From contig NZ_QKQS01000012.1 in assembly GCF_003226555.1 (NCBI RefSeq), positions 144,519 to 208,518 on the forward strand: a stretch of 64,000 nucleotides of DNA, given 5' to 3'. Under the pieces are notes generated by a model. The model saw only the letters and a program-made list of their open reading frames with translations. It was not told the origin of the DNA and ran no database searches. Origin of the DNA: Rhodopseudomonas palustris. Lineage in GTDB: Bacteria; Pseudomonadota; Alphaproteobacteria; Rhizobiales; Xanthobacteraceae. Below, piece after piece: positions 8,202 to 17,646 of this stretch (the first letter of the stretch is position 1; each line of letters begins with the position of its first letter). The position numbers and the translations under genes are program-made.

Positions 8202-9440
8202 GTGTCCAAGCCGCAAACATCAGACGATCGCCTTCCGGTCACGGTGCTGTCGGGCTTCCTCGGGTCCGGCAAGACCACCCTGCTCAATCATGTGCTCAAC
8301 AACCGCGACGGCCGGCGGGTCGCGGTGATCGTCAACGACATGAGCGAGGTCAACATCGACGCCGATCTGGTGCGCGAGGAGACCGCGCTCAGTCGCTCCG
8401 AAGAGAAACTGGTCGAACTCACCAATGGCTGCATCTGCTGCACGCTGCGCGAGGATCTGCTGAACGAAGTGCGCCGCCTCGCCGACGAACGCCGGTTCGA
8501 CTACCTGCTGATCGAAAGCACTGGCGTGTCCGAGCCGCTGCCGGTCGCCGCCACCTTCGAGTTTCGCCAGGAGGACGGCGAAAGCCTGTCCGATATCGCG
8601 CGGCTCGACGCCATGGTGACGGTGGTCGACACCGTCCACCTGCTCAAGGACTATTCGTCGACCGACTTTCTCGCCGATCGCGGCGAGACCGCGGGCGAAG
8701 GCGACGGGCGCACCCTGGTCAACCTGCTGGTCGAGCAGATCGAGTTCGCCGATATCGTCATCATGAACAAGGTGTCGGACGCCACGCCGGCGCAGCGCGA
8801 GGCCGCGCGTGCCATCATCCGCGCGCTCAATCCCGACGCACGACTGATCGAGACCGATTACAGCCAGGTGTCACCCGACGAGATCTTCGACACCGGCCTG
8901 TTCGATTTCGAGCGCGCCCATCAACACCCGATGTGGTTCAAGGAGCTGTACGGATTTGCCGACCACGTTCCGGAAGACGCCGAATACGGCGTCACCAGCT
9001 TCGTCTGGAACGCGCGCCGGCCATTGATCCCGGAACGCTTCAACGAATTCCTGCAGACTCCCCTGCCCGGCGTCATTCGTGCCAAGGGACATTTCTGGCT
9101 GGCGACGCGCCCCGACTGGGTCGGCGAGTTCAGCCTCGCCGGTGCGGTGGCCACTGCCAAACCGCTCGGGTTCTGGTGGGCCGCTGTGCCGCTGTCGCGC
9201 TGGCCGTCGGACCCAGTCGTGCAGGCCGAGGCCAAGGCCAAATTCGATCCGGTCTACGGCGACCGGCGCCAACAGATCGTGTTCATCGGCATGCTCGGGA
9301 CGATGAACCGGGACCGCATCACCACCATGCTGGAGCGCTGCCTGGTGGATCCCGCAGACGCCGAGACGTACGACCTGAACCGCTATCGTCACCTGCCCGA
9401 TCCGTTTCCGGGATGGCGCCGCGTCACCGATGCCGCTTGA
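8202..9440 (+). CDS. COG0523 (CobW-family) GTPase, probable zinc metallochaperone
   Basis: 412 residues. Walker A is GFLGSGKTT (about 18-26). The family's metal-binding CxCC motif is GCICC with Cys77, Cys79 and Cys80. Further GTPase motifs are ESTGVSEP and the NKVSD guanine-specificity element. The C-terminal CobW_C domain occupies about 270-400. These proteins use GTP to hand metal to target enzymes, and the zinc-responsive subgroup is usually under Zur. GTG 8202 follows a GAGGTGA ribosome site. The Zur-like palindrome directly upstream supports a zinc-starvation role. There is no His-rich tail. The neighbouring formamidase has a matching operator. Confidence 0.85.
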   Translation: MSKPQTSDDRLPVTVLSGFLGSGKTTLLNHVLNNRDGRRVAVIVNDMSEVNIDADLVREETALSRSEEKLVELTNGCICCTLREDLLNEVRRLADERRFDYLLIESTGVSEPLPVAATFEFRQEDGESLSDIARLDAMVTVVDTVHLLKDYSSTDFLADRGETAGEGDGRTLVNLLVEQIEFADIVIMNKVSDATPAQREAARAIIRALNPDARLIETDYSQVSPDEIFDTGLFDFERAHQHPMWFKELYGFADHVPEDAEYGVTSFVWNARRPLIPERFNEFLQTPLPGVIRAKGHFWLATRPDWVGEFSLAGAVATAKPLGFWWAAVPLSRWPSDPVVQAEAKAKFDPVYGDRRQQIVFIGMLGTMNRDRITTMLERCLVDPADAETYDLNRYRHLPDPFPGWRRVTDAA

Positions 9441-9526
9441 TCCGCGACCGCGTCGGCCTGCTGAAGATGACGAAGTCGCATACGTAGAACGACGTATTCG
9501 CCCGCAGCTCACTTGGCCCCATAAAC

Positions 9527-9544
9527 GTTACGTTATAACGTTAC
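9527..9544 (+). promoter_or_regulatory. Zur-like operator upstream of amiF
   Basis: Imperfect palindrome with core ACGTTATAACGT (9530-9541), flanked by GT and AC. It differs by one base from the core at 8171 and ends 13 bases before the chosen amiF start, overlapping the region where a leader or ribosome entry would be. Confidence 0.6.
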
Positions 9545-9557
9545 ATGGAGCCAAGTG

Positions 9558-10580
9558 ATGGCAAGTACCGGAAGCGTCAGCGCGTGGGACGAGGCTCTGC
9601 TCGTCGCCATGATCCAATATCCCGTGCCGGTGGTGAGCGGGCCGGAGGATATCCAAACCCAGGTCAAGCAGATCTGCCGCGCGGTCGACACCACCAAAGC
9701 CGGCTACCCCGATCTGGATCTGATCGTTTTCCCCGAATACTCGACGCAGGGGCTGAACACCGCGATCTGGACCTATGACGAGATGCTGCTCACCGTCGAC
9801 TCGCCGGAGATCGGCGCGTTCAAGCAGGCGTGCAAGCGCAACAAGGTCTGGGGCGTGTTCTCGCTGATGGAGAAGAACGACGATCCGAAGTTGCCGCCGT
9901 TCAACACCGCGATCATCATCAACGCCGACGGCGAACTGGCGCTGCACTATCGCAAGCTGCAACCGTGGGTGCCGATCGAGCCGTGGTCGCCGGGCAATTA
10001 CGGCATGCCGGTGTGCGACGGTCCGAAGGGATCCAAGCTCGCGGTCTGCATCTGCCACGACGGCATGTTCCCGGAGCTGGCGCGCGAGGCCGCCTACAAG
10101 GGCGCCAACGTCTATATCCGCATTTCCGGCTACTCGACCCAGGTCAACGATCAGTGGATCTGGACCAACCGCACCAACGCCTGGCAGAACCTGATGTACA
10201 CCATCTCGGTGAACCTGGCCGGCTACGACGGCGTGTTCTATTACTTCGGCGAAGGCACGGTATGCAATTACGACGGCAACGTCATCCAGCAGGGCCACCG
10301 CAATCCCTGGGAGATCGTCACCGCCGAGCTGTTCCCCCGCCTGGTCGACAAGTCGCGCGAGAACTGGGCGCTGGAAAACAACATCTTCAATCTCGGCTGC
10401 CGCGCTTATGTCGGCAAGCCGGGCGGCGAAAAGGCGAACTACCTGACCTGGGTGCAGGACCTCGCCGAAGGCAACTACAAGCTTCCCTGGGACGACAAGA
10501 TCAAGGTCCGCGACGGCTGGAAGTATTATCCGGACGGCGTCAAGCTCGGTCCGATGCCGAAGCCGATCGCGGCGGAGTAG
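9558..10580 (+). CDS. amiF: Formamidase (nitrilase superfamily)
   Basis: 340 residues. AmiF hydrolyses formamide to formate and ammonia (EC 3.5.1.49) in the cytoplasm. The sequence aligns closely with the Helicobacter pylori enzyme as I recall it. The catalytic triad falls at the same numbers: Glu60 (VFPEYST), Lys133 (LHYRKLQPW) and Cys166 (CICHDGM). This supports the ATG at 9558 (GGAG seven bases upstream) over the GTG one codon earlier. The enzyme class needs no metal. The Zur-like operator upstream, shared with the COG0523 gene, suggests induction under zinc limitation. It supplies ammonia and formate, but the in vivo source of formamide is not shown by the sequence. Confidence 0.93.
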   Translation: MASTGSVSAWDEALLVAMIQYPVPVVSGPEDIQTQVKQICRAVDTTKAGYPDLDLIVFPEYSTQGLNTAIWTYDEMLLTVDSPEIGAFKQACKRNKVWGVFSLMEKNDDPKLPPFNTAIIINADGELALHYRKLQPWVPIEPWSPGNYGMPVCDGPKGSKLAVCICHDGMFPELAREAAYKGANVYIRISGYSTQVNDQWIWTNRTNAWQNLMYTISVNLAGYDGVFYYFGEGTVCNYDGNVIQQGHRNPWEIVTAELFPRLVDKSRENWALENNIFNLGCRAYVGKPGGEKANYLTWVQDLAEGNYKLPWDDKIKVRDGWKYYPDGVKLGPMPKPIAAE

Positions 10581-10610
10581 CTCCCACCGATCTCGTCACC
10601 CCAAGGAAGA

Positions 10611-10632
10611 CCCGGCCGCTCCGGCGGCCGGG
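10611..10632 (+). terminator. Hairpin after amiF
   Basis: Perfect 9-bp stem CCCGGCCGC/GCGGCCGGG with a four-base loop, followed by TTCTA. Located between amiF and the small gene at 10657; a partial terminator or processing site. Confidence 0.45.
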
Positions 10633-10656
10633 TTCTACAACGAGGAGACGACGCCG

Positions 10657-10932
10657 ATGCCGGACGATCTCGACACGCTTCGCGACGAGCTGCGGCTGCT
10701 ACGCGCCCATGCGGCGGCGCAGGATCTGATCATCGCCGCGATCGCCGCGCATCTGCAGGCGGTCACCCTGCCCGGTTTTCTCGCCGCGGCCTTCGACAGC
10801 GCCGCCGCCACGGCGTCGTGCATGAACTGCCGCGGTCCGGAGGATATCCGGCCTCAGACCTTGGCGCACATCGAGCGGATGCGAAGCGCATTCGATGCGG
10901 CCACGCAAACCTCGCGGCATTCGACCAACTGA
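10657..10932 (+). CDS. Small CxxC protein of unknown function
   Basis: 91 residues. Starts MPDDLDTLRDELRLLRAHAA, a helical, possibly coiled-coil lead, followed by a hydrophobic helix and then a single CMNC motif at about residues 55-58. One CxxC pair could take part in dithiol chemistry or form half of a metal site in a dimer. GAGGAG lies about ten bases before the ATG, so translation is likely. It is the last gene on the plus strand behind amiF, separated from it by a hairpin. I do not recognise the family. Confidence 0.6.
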   Translation: MPDDLDTLRDELRLLRAHAAAQDLIIAAIAAHLQAVTLPGFLAAAFDSAAATASCMNCRGPEDIRPQTLAHIERMRSAFDAATQTSRHSTN

Positions 10933-11000
10933 TCGGCGTGAACTCCGGCACAACGTCCCACGCTTGCGTTTGGCCGGGATCGCTCGTGGACTGGATCAGC

Positions 11001-11038
11001 GCGGGCAGAGACGGCGCAATATGCTTCGCTATTGCGCC
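11001..11038. repeat. Short hairpin repeat, copy 1
   Basis: A lead GGGCAGAGAC followed by a hairpin with arms GGCGCAAT and ATTGCGCC around a central GCTTCGC. The region 10933-11459 has no convincing gene and is mostly made of three such copies with spacer sequence. Confidence 0.7.
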
Positions 11039-11217
11039 CTACGGGCTGTTGTCGTTGGAGGCATACAGCAGCGTCCCTCTCGTTGCGTGCTGCCGTCATT
11101 CAAGACGCCTCAGTGAACGAGAGAGACATGAAGGCGGACAACAAGTCGCCAAGCTAGTCGCACGACGCCGTCCCATCACCGCGCCACCGTCAGCCAATTC
11201 CCCTCTCTGTACAGACC

Positions 11218-11243
11218 GCGCAGTACGCTTCGCTATTGCACCC
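11218..11243. repeat. Short hairpin repeat, copy 2 (diverged)
   Basis: Same element as copy 1 with substitutions in both arms (GCGCAGTACGC and CTATTGCACC). The lead sequence is not conserved here. Confidence 0.6.
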
Positions 11244-11348
11244 TACGCGCTGACCGAACTGCGCGAGGCCACCGATGGCCTCGCGCCCAATCTGCTGCGA
11301 CGTGACCGCAACCTCGTCAGGCGGATCAGCGCAGCATCATCCGCCGCG

Positions 11349-11386
11349 CGGGGCAGAGACGGCGCAATACGCTTCGCTATTGCGCC
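11349..11386. repeat. Short hairpin repeat, copy 3
   Basis: Near-identical to copy 1, with the GGGCAGAGAC lead and a perfect hairpin at 11361-11386. The repeated unit is about 38 bases and resembles the REP-like elements scattered through Rhodopseudomonas and Bradyrhizobium genomes. Confidence 0.7.
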
Positions 11387-11459
11387 TTACTTGCGCGAAG
11401 GGCATTTCCGAGTCGAAGGACGTCGCCCCCCGCTTCAAATTCCTCCAGCTCAAAAATAC

Positions 11460-11975
11460 TTAAGTGAGAGTCTTCTCACTATGTGGGTCCCGGTACTTAG
11501 TGACGAATATCCTGACTATAAGATATAGCGCATAGGGAACTGTTCCCAAGCGCCGGAGAATACCCAACGTACTTGACCGCCACAGAAAAAATTCCGACAC
11601 GATGTGCCCAAGCTCGGCTCCTCTTCTCAAATAATCCAATTGGTTCTTTTTGCTGCCTTCCGTCAGGCCTTGGCCAATCACCTCCGACATCAGAAAACAC
11701 GAAGGCGCATATCCGTTATCGCAATCCGCCAAAATCTTCTCGTACACATTTCTTTGCTTAAGGAGGATCGCTATTTTGGCGGCATAGAATCGTGCACGCT
11801 CAGGCTCGACCTCTTCCGCCTGCTCAAGCAGAGAATAGCATTTTCCAATATCACGAGACACTCTTTCTCCCAGAAAGTACTCCCAAGCTAACGATATGGC
11901 GGCGCGAGGATCTCCTGCCCGAGCGCTCTCCATGAGACTCTGAATTTCAGGCAGATTCATTTTCTGCGCATTCAT
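11460..11975 (-). CDS. Sel1/TPR-like repeat protein next to RHS gene; candidate immunity partner
   Basis: 171 residues, soluble for most of its length. Helical-hairpin repeats of the Sel1 type can be seen (AISLAWEYFLGERVSRDIGKC and QLDYLRRGAELGHIVSEF), and a hydrophobic stretch near residues 140-155 could touch the membrane. ATG 11975 has GAGGGTGA upstream. It lies 62 bases downstream of the RHS gene on the same strand and is visibly less GC-rich than the core genes around. In polymorphic-toxin loci the gene just downstream of RHS is often the immunity protein, and Sel1 repeats are a known immunity scaffold. That role is inferred from position only. Confidence 0.6.
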   Translation of the reverse strand: MNAQKMNLPEIQSLMESARAGDPRAAISLAWEYFLGERVSRDIGKCYSLLEQAEEVEPERARFYAAKIAILLKQRNVYEKILADCDNGYAPSCFLMSEVIGQGLTEGSKKNQLDYLRRGAELGHIVSEFFLWRSSTLGILRRLGTVPYALYLIVRIFVTKYRDPHSEKTLT

Positions 11976-12037
11976 ACAATCACCCTCGTAAAGACATCAG
12001 CCAACCCAAACGATCTAGCTTTCTGAGACTCTTTGAA

Positions 12038-15000
12038 CTACGGTAGTCCGCCATTTGAGCCTTCCTGCTTCTTCGGCGGAACTGGCGGTCGCGGCTTCAC
12101 TTCTCTGACGATCGGCGGTGGCGGCGGTGGCCGCCGCGTAGTGACTTTTTGGCCTGTCAATACTTGCCACGCAACAAAACACGCTTCGATAAATTTCGCC
12201 ACCGCCTGTCTTGACAATCTTGTGCCATCTGGATCCACCCACATTGTCGGCATCGATGTGGCATATTGATACACGCTCGGACCGTCCACAAATTCTGGCA
12301 GCTCAGCTCCACTTTTATCCATAACGTTACCGACCGGCAGTATAGCTAAAGCGAGCCGCGACCCACCTTCGCCTACTTCTCCAAGTAATTGCGATCCACC
12401 CAAGTTGCCCGGACGTGCAGTGAGCACATCTCTCAGCGAATCCGGCTGCGTATATCTCCCCAGCGTCGGGTCATAATGCCGATGCCAATTGTAGTGCAGC
12501 CCGGACTCCACCAGGTAGTACTGCCCCGGGAAGCGCAGATTGTTGCTGGCGCTGCCGGTGATCGTGCGGATCTCGCCGTAGGGCCAGTAATAGGCGTCCC
12601 ACACCACCGCCTGGCTGGCGTCGGTCATCTTGGTCGGGCGGTTGAGGTGGTCTGGGTGAACGAACCACTGCTTCGGCGTGCCGGTGTCGAGGTCGGCGAA
12701 CAGCGCCAGTGGCAGATCGTCGATCCAGACATATTCGCGCTGGGTGGTGCCGGTGCCGCTGGCCTCGGCCAGCAGCCGCCCAGCACGGTCGTAGACATAG
12801 TGCGTGGTGGCGGACGGCGTCATGTTCTGCGTCGTCCGCACCGCCATCCGTTCCAGCCCGTCATAGGCATAGTCGGCCTTGACCGTCGTGCCGACCGTCA
12901 GCCGGTCGAGCCGGCCGCGGTTGTTGTAGCGATAGGTGTACGAGGTGGAGCCCCGGACGTCGGTGACGATGTTGCCGGCGCCGTCATGGGTGATGGTGCG
13001 CAGCGTCGTCGAGCCCTGGGCGACGCCAGCGATCCGGTTGGTGTTGTAGGGATACTGCAGCGTCTTGGTCGTCGTCGTGCTGCCGTCGTTGAAGATGTCC
13101 GCCGTCCGGTTGCCGACGCCATCCTGCCAATAGGTCAGCTCGCCCCAATCCGCGTAGGTGTTCTGGAGCCGTTGATTGGGTGTATAGACGTAATTCTCGG
13201 TGCGGACCGTATCCTTGCTGTCCCAGATATTGGTGATGCTGAAGTCGCCGTTCCAATAGGTGTAGGACCGGTTGATCACCGAATTCGAGCCCTGTTCGAC
13301 GATCAAGGTGTTGGGGTTGTAGTCCTTGGTAAACGTCTTCCACAGGACCAGACCGTTACCGTAGGTCAGGCTCTGCAACGGCCCGAACGGCTGATACGCC
13401 ACGTTCGACGCGAGCGTCACCAGCGAACTCGACGGGGACGCCTTGGTCGTGACGCCCGTGACCAGCCCGGTTGCATCCCGGCTGTAGCTAACGGTGCGGC
13501 CGGAGGGATACGTGATCTCCGTCACATTGCCGTCGAGGTCGTAAGTGTATCCGACAGTGTAGACGACGGTGCCCGTGGTCTTGCGCTCCTGGGTGACCTG
13601 CCCCAGGGCGTTGTAGATCCACGCGATACTGCCGCTGGCATCCTGGATCGCGGTGACGCGCCCCTTGCCCTTGTTGCCGCTGGCGGTGGCGTCCCAGGTG
13701 TATGTGACATTCTCGCCCGTTGCAGCCGGATATTGCTTGGTCAGCAGCCGGCCTGCGTCGTCGTAAGTCAGGTTGGCGACGACACCGCGCCCGTCCGTGA
13801 TCTGGGTCGGCTTGCCAAGAGCATTGTAGACATACACCGTCGTCCCAGAGTCCGGGCTCACCCGCTGGATGACGTCGCCGAACCCGCTACGGACAAAGGT
13901 CGTATTGAGCGACCGTGGATCCCTGTAATTGGTGATCTCGTCCTTGCCGTTGCGCGTGAGCGTGACGACGTTGCTGTCCTCGTCGGACGTGCTGATCAAC
14001 CGATTGACCGAGTCGTAGCTCCAGCCGAAGATGTTGGACCGGGGGTCCGTAACCGACACGCGATTGCCGGTCTTGTCGTAGCCGTGCGTCCACGTCTGGT
14101 TCGACGCTCCGATGAATCTGAGCAGCCGCCCCAACTCGTCGAACACGGCGGTCTGGGAGAATTGAAGCGTGCCCCCCGAGTCCTTGATCCGACGCGCCGT
14201 GACGTTGCCGAGCTTGTCACGGTCGTACTCGGCATACGACCCGTTGTTGTCCTCGACCTTGATGACGCGACGCCCCGAATCATACGTGTACTGCAGAAAG
14301 GCACCGTTCGGACGCGCAATCTTGGTGATGTCGCCGACGACATTGTAGTCGATTGCCGTGACAGCCGCGAGGCCGCCGACGTCGACCGTCATCGTCTTGA
14401 GCCGCCCTTCCGAATCGTAGGTCAACCCGGTCTGAACGTTGTTCGGATCGACAACCGTGGTCGGCAGTCCACGACCATCGACCGAGCTGACCGTCGTAAC
14501 GTGCCCCACCTCGTTCGTGACGGTGGCGAGATAACCGGATGTCGAATACGTGTAAGTCGTCGTGTCTCCGGTCCCTGCCAGCGGCCCATCGACAGTTAAG
14601 AGCGCTCCGTGCGGATCGTAGGTGAACGTGGTCACACGGGTCTGGCCGTTGGTCGAATACGGAACAGTCTGTGAGGTCGTATCGGTCTCCGTGATCTGCG
14701 TCAGCTGTCCCGACGTATTCCAGGAATAATCGGTTGTCAGTCCCGATTGAACGATTTGAGCCGGGACATTGAGCGTCGTATGCCAAGTGATGCCTGTGGT
14801 CTTGGCGCTTGGTGTCCCGTAGCCCTCGACGATCGCTGTTGGCCGCCCCTTGGCATCCCTGGTATAAGACGTTACTCGACCTTCTTCGTCCGTACTCGTC
14901 GCAATGAAATACCGGCTCGAATTGTATGTGAAGGATCTTGCGCTGGCCGGGCAATTGGCACTCGCGTTGCCGTTGACCCCGGTCTGATAGACGGTCCACG

Positions 15001-16480
15001 CCCCAAAATGATAGTTGTAAGTCGCGCTCTTTCCGAGCGCGTTGGTGACCGTCCGCGACATCGAGGGCGCGACCGCTGATCCGTAGGCCAACGTCGTCTT
15101 GTCCGTTTCATCCGGACCGGTGCTCGTGGTGGCACGCCCACTCGCATCATATTCAACGGTCCAGCGACGCGTACCGCCGACGTCTTGAATTCCTGTCACC
15201 GCAAACGGATAGTCAGCATTCTCGTAGAGATACGTGGATGCATCCAACACGACGTTCGCCGCACTCTGGTGTTCAGCTTTCACGAGGCGATTGGAGAATT
15301 CACCAGACGTCGAGATCGAGTCATAGGTGTAATCGAGGTGCGTTCCATCGGGCAACGTGACGCGGTTGATAGCGATCGGCGCAACTCCGCCAGGTGCGCT
15401 CGCAGGCTTATAGTTCCACGCGAACTCGAGCACCTTGCCATACGGATCGGTGACGCTGACGAGCTCACCATATGTGCCGTATGCAAACGTCGTGACGTGA
15501 CCGCCGCGCTTGGTCACGCTGATTGGTCGACCAATGACGTATTTGTTCGAACCGGGTTGCAGGAAGGTCTGAAAGACCCAGATATTGTCATCTCGGTCTT
15601 TTACTCGCCACTGAGTCGACGCTGATATCACACTGCTCCAGCTTGACGGCCATGTGCCAACGAACTCCAACGAGTAATCCGTTTGCGCGTAGGTCCCATA
15701 GCCCCAATGCTGCGCCTCGAACGCGCCTGTCGCGCTCTTTCGGAGAAACGGATAAGAGCCGCCCCCAGCGGTCTCAATCTCGACATTATCCGTATAGGCG
15801 ACGTTGAGATGGAGTTCATGCTGAAAGGCAAACCGCCAATTGAATCCGAGTCCAAGCGGGTTCGCCGAAATCGTTCCGTTGATCGCACCCATATGGGGGC
15901 GGCTATTATACAATCGTGTCAACGACAGCGATCGGTCTGCCGTCTCGAAGTCCAGAACCGTGAAGATCTTGTTTCCGCTTGTGATATCGACTGGATGACC
16001 GGTACTAGCCGAAATATTCCCGCCATTGTTGTACCCGCCACACGCATCCCTGTCAGGAGTGGGTTGGTAATCCTCCTCACGAACACAGACACCCGGTAAC
16101 GACCTCTTAAATCCCGACTCGCATTCATAGGACACTGGAGCTGGAGCCGGACTAAAGTACCAGTCCCATTCGCAATGTTTCGACCACCAATATTCCGTAT
16201 CCGAGTAGCCATGAAAGTTGGCCGTTGGATTGTAAATCTGATGCTGAATTTGGCACGCTTCCATCGGAGAGCTGACGCAGGCTGTCCTTCCTGCGTCTCC
16301 AATGGTCGTACACCACCCCTTCGTGCCGGTCGCCGCCGCGCGGGCCGGAAGCTGGAGCAATGGCGCCACCACAATCAGGCTCCCGAGCGCGAAGGACAAA
16401 CACCTTAACGCGATCCTATGCGGAAGAACGATCCGGCGAATTCGTAGGCGGGCTACAGACGTCTGCAAAATGTTCGTCAT
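12038..16480 (-). CDS. Secreted RHS/YD-repeat protein
   Basis: 1480 residues. An N-terminal signal peptide (hydrophobic core at about 25-42, ending near PARAAA) is followed by a Cys-containing region and then RHS/YD repeats over about 350-1330 (many copies of YDxxGR..., such as YDSEGRLKTMT, YDSGRRVIKVE and YDDAGRLLTKQ). The RHS core motif ends LRFPGQYYLVESGLHYNWH, then GRYTQPDSL and WVDPDG. After the core only about 60 residues remain, ending in a proline-rich tail. No known nuclease, deaminase or peptidase toxin motif is visible. Such proteins form a hollow shell around a C-terminal effector. Here the effector is very short or lost. AGGAT lies before the ATG. Confidence 0.9.
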   Translation of the reverse strand: MTNILQTSVARLRIRRIVLPHRIALRCLSFALGSLIVVAPLLQLPARAAATGTKGWCTTIGDAGRTACVSSPMEACQIQHQIYNPTANFHGYSDTEYWWSKHCEWDWYFSPAPAPVSYECESGFKRSLPGVCVREEDYQPTPDRDACGGYNNGGNISASTGHPVDITSGNKIFTVLDFETADRSLSLTRLYNSRPHMGAINGTISANPLGLGFNWRFAFQHELHLNVAYTDNVEIETAGGGSYPFLRKSATGAFEAQHWGYGTYAQTDYSLEFVGTWPSSWSSVISASTQWRVKDRDDNIWVFQTFLQPGSNKYVIGRPISVTKRGGHVTTFAYGTYGELVSVTDPYGKVLEFAWNYKPASAPGGVAPIAINRVTLPDGTHLDYTYDSISTSGEFSNRLVKAEHQSAANVVLDASTYLYENADYPFAVTGIQDVGGTRRWTVEYDASGRATTSTGPDETDKTTLAYGSAVAPSMSRTVTNALGKSATYNYHFGAWTVYQTGVNGNASANCPASARSFTYNSSRYFIATSTDEEGRVTSYTRDAKGRPTAIVEGYGTPSAKTTGITWHTTLNVPAQIVQSGLTTDYSWNTSGQLTQITETDTTSQTVPYSTNGQTRVTTFTYDPHGALLTVDGPLAGTGDTTTYTYSTSGYLATVTNEVGHVTTVSSVDGRGLPTTVVDPNNVQTGLTYDSEGRLKTMTVDVGGLAAVTAIDYNVVGDITKIARPNGAFLQYTYDSGRRVIKVEDNNGSYAEYDRDKLGNVTARRIKDSGGTLQFSQTAVFDELGRLLRFIGASNQTWTHGYDKTGNRVSVTDPRSNIFGWSYDSVNRLISTSDEDSNVVTLTRNGKDEITNYRDPRSLNTTFVRSGFGDVIQRVSPDSGTTVYVYNALGKPTQITDGRGVVANLTYDDAGRLLTKQYPAATGENVTYTWDATASGNKGKGRVTAIQDASGSIAWIYNALGQVTQERKTTGTVVYTVGYTYDLDGNVTEITYPSGRTVSYSRDATGLVTGVTTKASPSSSLVTLASNVAYQPFGPLQSLTYGNGLVLWKTFTKDYNPNTLIVEQGSNSVINRSYTYWNGDFSITNIWDSKDTVRTENYVYTPNQRLQNTYADWGELTYWQDGVGNRTADIFNDGSTTTTKTLQYPYNTNRIAGVAQGSTTLRTITHDGAGNIVTDVRGSTSYTYRYNNRGRLDRLTVGTTVKADYAYDGLERMAVRTTQNMTPSATTHYVYDRAGRLLAEASGTGTTQREYVWIDDLPLALFADLDTGTPKQWFVHPDHLNRPTKMTDASQAVVWDAYYWPYGEIRTITGSASNNLRFPGQYYLVESGLHYNWHRHYDPTLGRYTQPDSLRDVLTARPGNLGGSQLLGEVGEGGSRLALAILPVGNVMDKSGAELPEFVDGPSVYQYATSMPTMWVDPDGTRLSRQAVAKFIEACFVAWQVLTGQKVTTRRPPPPPPIVREVKPRPPVPPKKQEGSNGGLP

Positions 16481-16536
16481 AGAATCCTATCCTCCACCTG
16501 CTGTAGTCGCATTCTTTCATCTAGAGCCGCTTCCCG

Positions 16537-17151
16537 TTAGTTCGAGCCGTAGCTGGCATGGGCGAAGAAGTTCGCACATTCGGTCGGCGTGAACTGCGAG
16601 ATGGCTCCTGCGGTATCGGCTTCGATAAGTCCGCGGTGCATTCTTGCGGACGAGCGCCTTGAACTTGGCGAAGCCGTTTTAGATCGGGTTGAGATCGGGC
16701 GAGTAAGGCGCAGATAGAGCAGAGCGGCGCCGCGTTGTTCGATGGCTTGTCTGACGCCGATGACCTTGTGACCCGGCAGGTTGTCCATCATCACGACGTC
16801 ACTTGGTTCGAGCGTCGGCGCCAGCATCGGTTCGATCCAGGTACGGGAGCATTCCCCGTTCATCGGTCCGTCGAGCAGCATCGGGGCGACGATGCCGCCC
16901 AGCGTCAGTCCGCCTACGAAGGTGATGGGCTTCCACTGGCCGTGCGGGACGGCGACGCGGCAGCGCGCCTTTCGGTGCCCACCGGCGAAGGCGCGCCATC
17001 TTGGTCGACAGACCACTTTCGTCGATGAAGATCAGATGCTGCGGGTCGAAGTCAGCTCGGCTCTAGAAGAACCACGCCTCTCGTGCCGCGTTCACATCGT
17101 CGCGCTGCTGCTCGCTGGCATGCGCGGATCAACGCTGTAAGGCTTGCCCAT
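16537..17151 (-). pseudogene. IS630-family transposase remnant
   Basis: Pieces of an IS630 DDE transposase are found in different frames. The N-terminus MGKPYSVDPRM lies at 17151, the region STKMARLRRWAPKG in another frame, then RCRVAVPHGQWKPITFVGG and the catalytic VVMMDNLPGHK, and finally FTPTECANFFAHASYGSN at the end. Frameshifts and an internal deletion leave about 615 bases of a gene that is normally about 1 kb, so it is inactive. It lies just upstream of the RHS gene and just downstream of a truncated protease, and probably marks the edge of transferred DNA. No terminal inverted repeats were identified with confidence. The 190 bases up to 17340 show nothing recognisable. Confidence 0.8.
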
Positions 17152-17340
17152 CGCGGCCTCCCGTTTGGCCATCGCCAACGGAATCAGCTTTTCCAGCCTA
17201 AAGGAATCCCCTCGACTCGGGCTTTGGGAAAGATGCTCTAGCTGCGAGTGTCGAGCTGTGGTTAGTGCGTATGCGCCGGTTGAGCAACTGACGGTCGGCG
17301 GAGCTAGGTTGTGGACTCAAACAGCGCGCCCGCCGCTCGC

Positions 17341-17646
17341 TCATCTGATAAGAACCTCGTCTGCCGACCTGACGAGAATGACACCGGCCGAGGATGCATA
17401 GTCATGAACTACATACTCTAAATTGTCGTAATGCTTGCGCGAAACTGAAACTATCCTCTCGACAGCCTCGACAGAGCGGCTGTTGATTTCCACCAGAACT
17501 GTCAGTTTCTTCTTGGCACCCTTTATAGTTTGAATTCCTTCGATTTCATCTTTTGCAGCATCGTCGACCGACTGCCGCATCGAAGCTTGTATGAAAAGCA
17601 CATCCGACGAGAATTGCTCCCTCAGTGCCGAGTTTCCAGCAATCAA
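17341..17646 (-). pseudogene. Truncated SDH-type (Clp-fold) serine protease fragment
   Basis: About 101 codons resembling the first part of the serine dehydrogenase proteinase family (Clp fold): LREQFSSDVLFIQASMRQ, VEAVERIVSVSRKHYDNLEYVV and the region DYASSAGVILVRSADEV, which holds the family's nucleophile-bearing SAG motif. The frame stops just after this, well short of the full length of 250 residues or more, and the only upstream start is a TTG. The IS630 remnant follows 190 bases downstream, so the protease was probably cut by the element. Expected to be non-functional. Confidence 0.65.

Noticed and set aside
10933-11459. CRISPR array
   Set aside because: Three hairpin copies with unequal spacing, no regular repeat-spacer pattern and no cas genes.
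12389-14599. Plus-strand open frame opposite the RHS gene
   Set aside because: Shadow frame; the repeat structure on the minus strand explains it.
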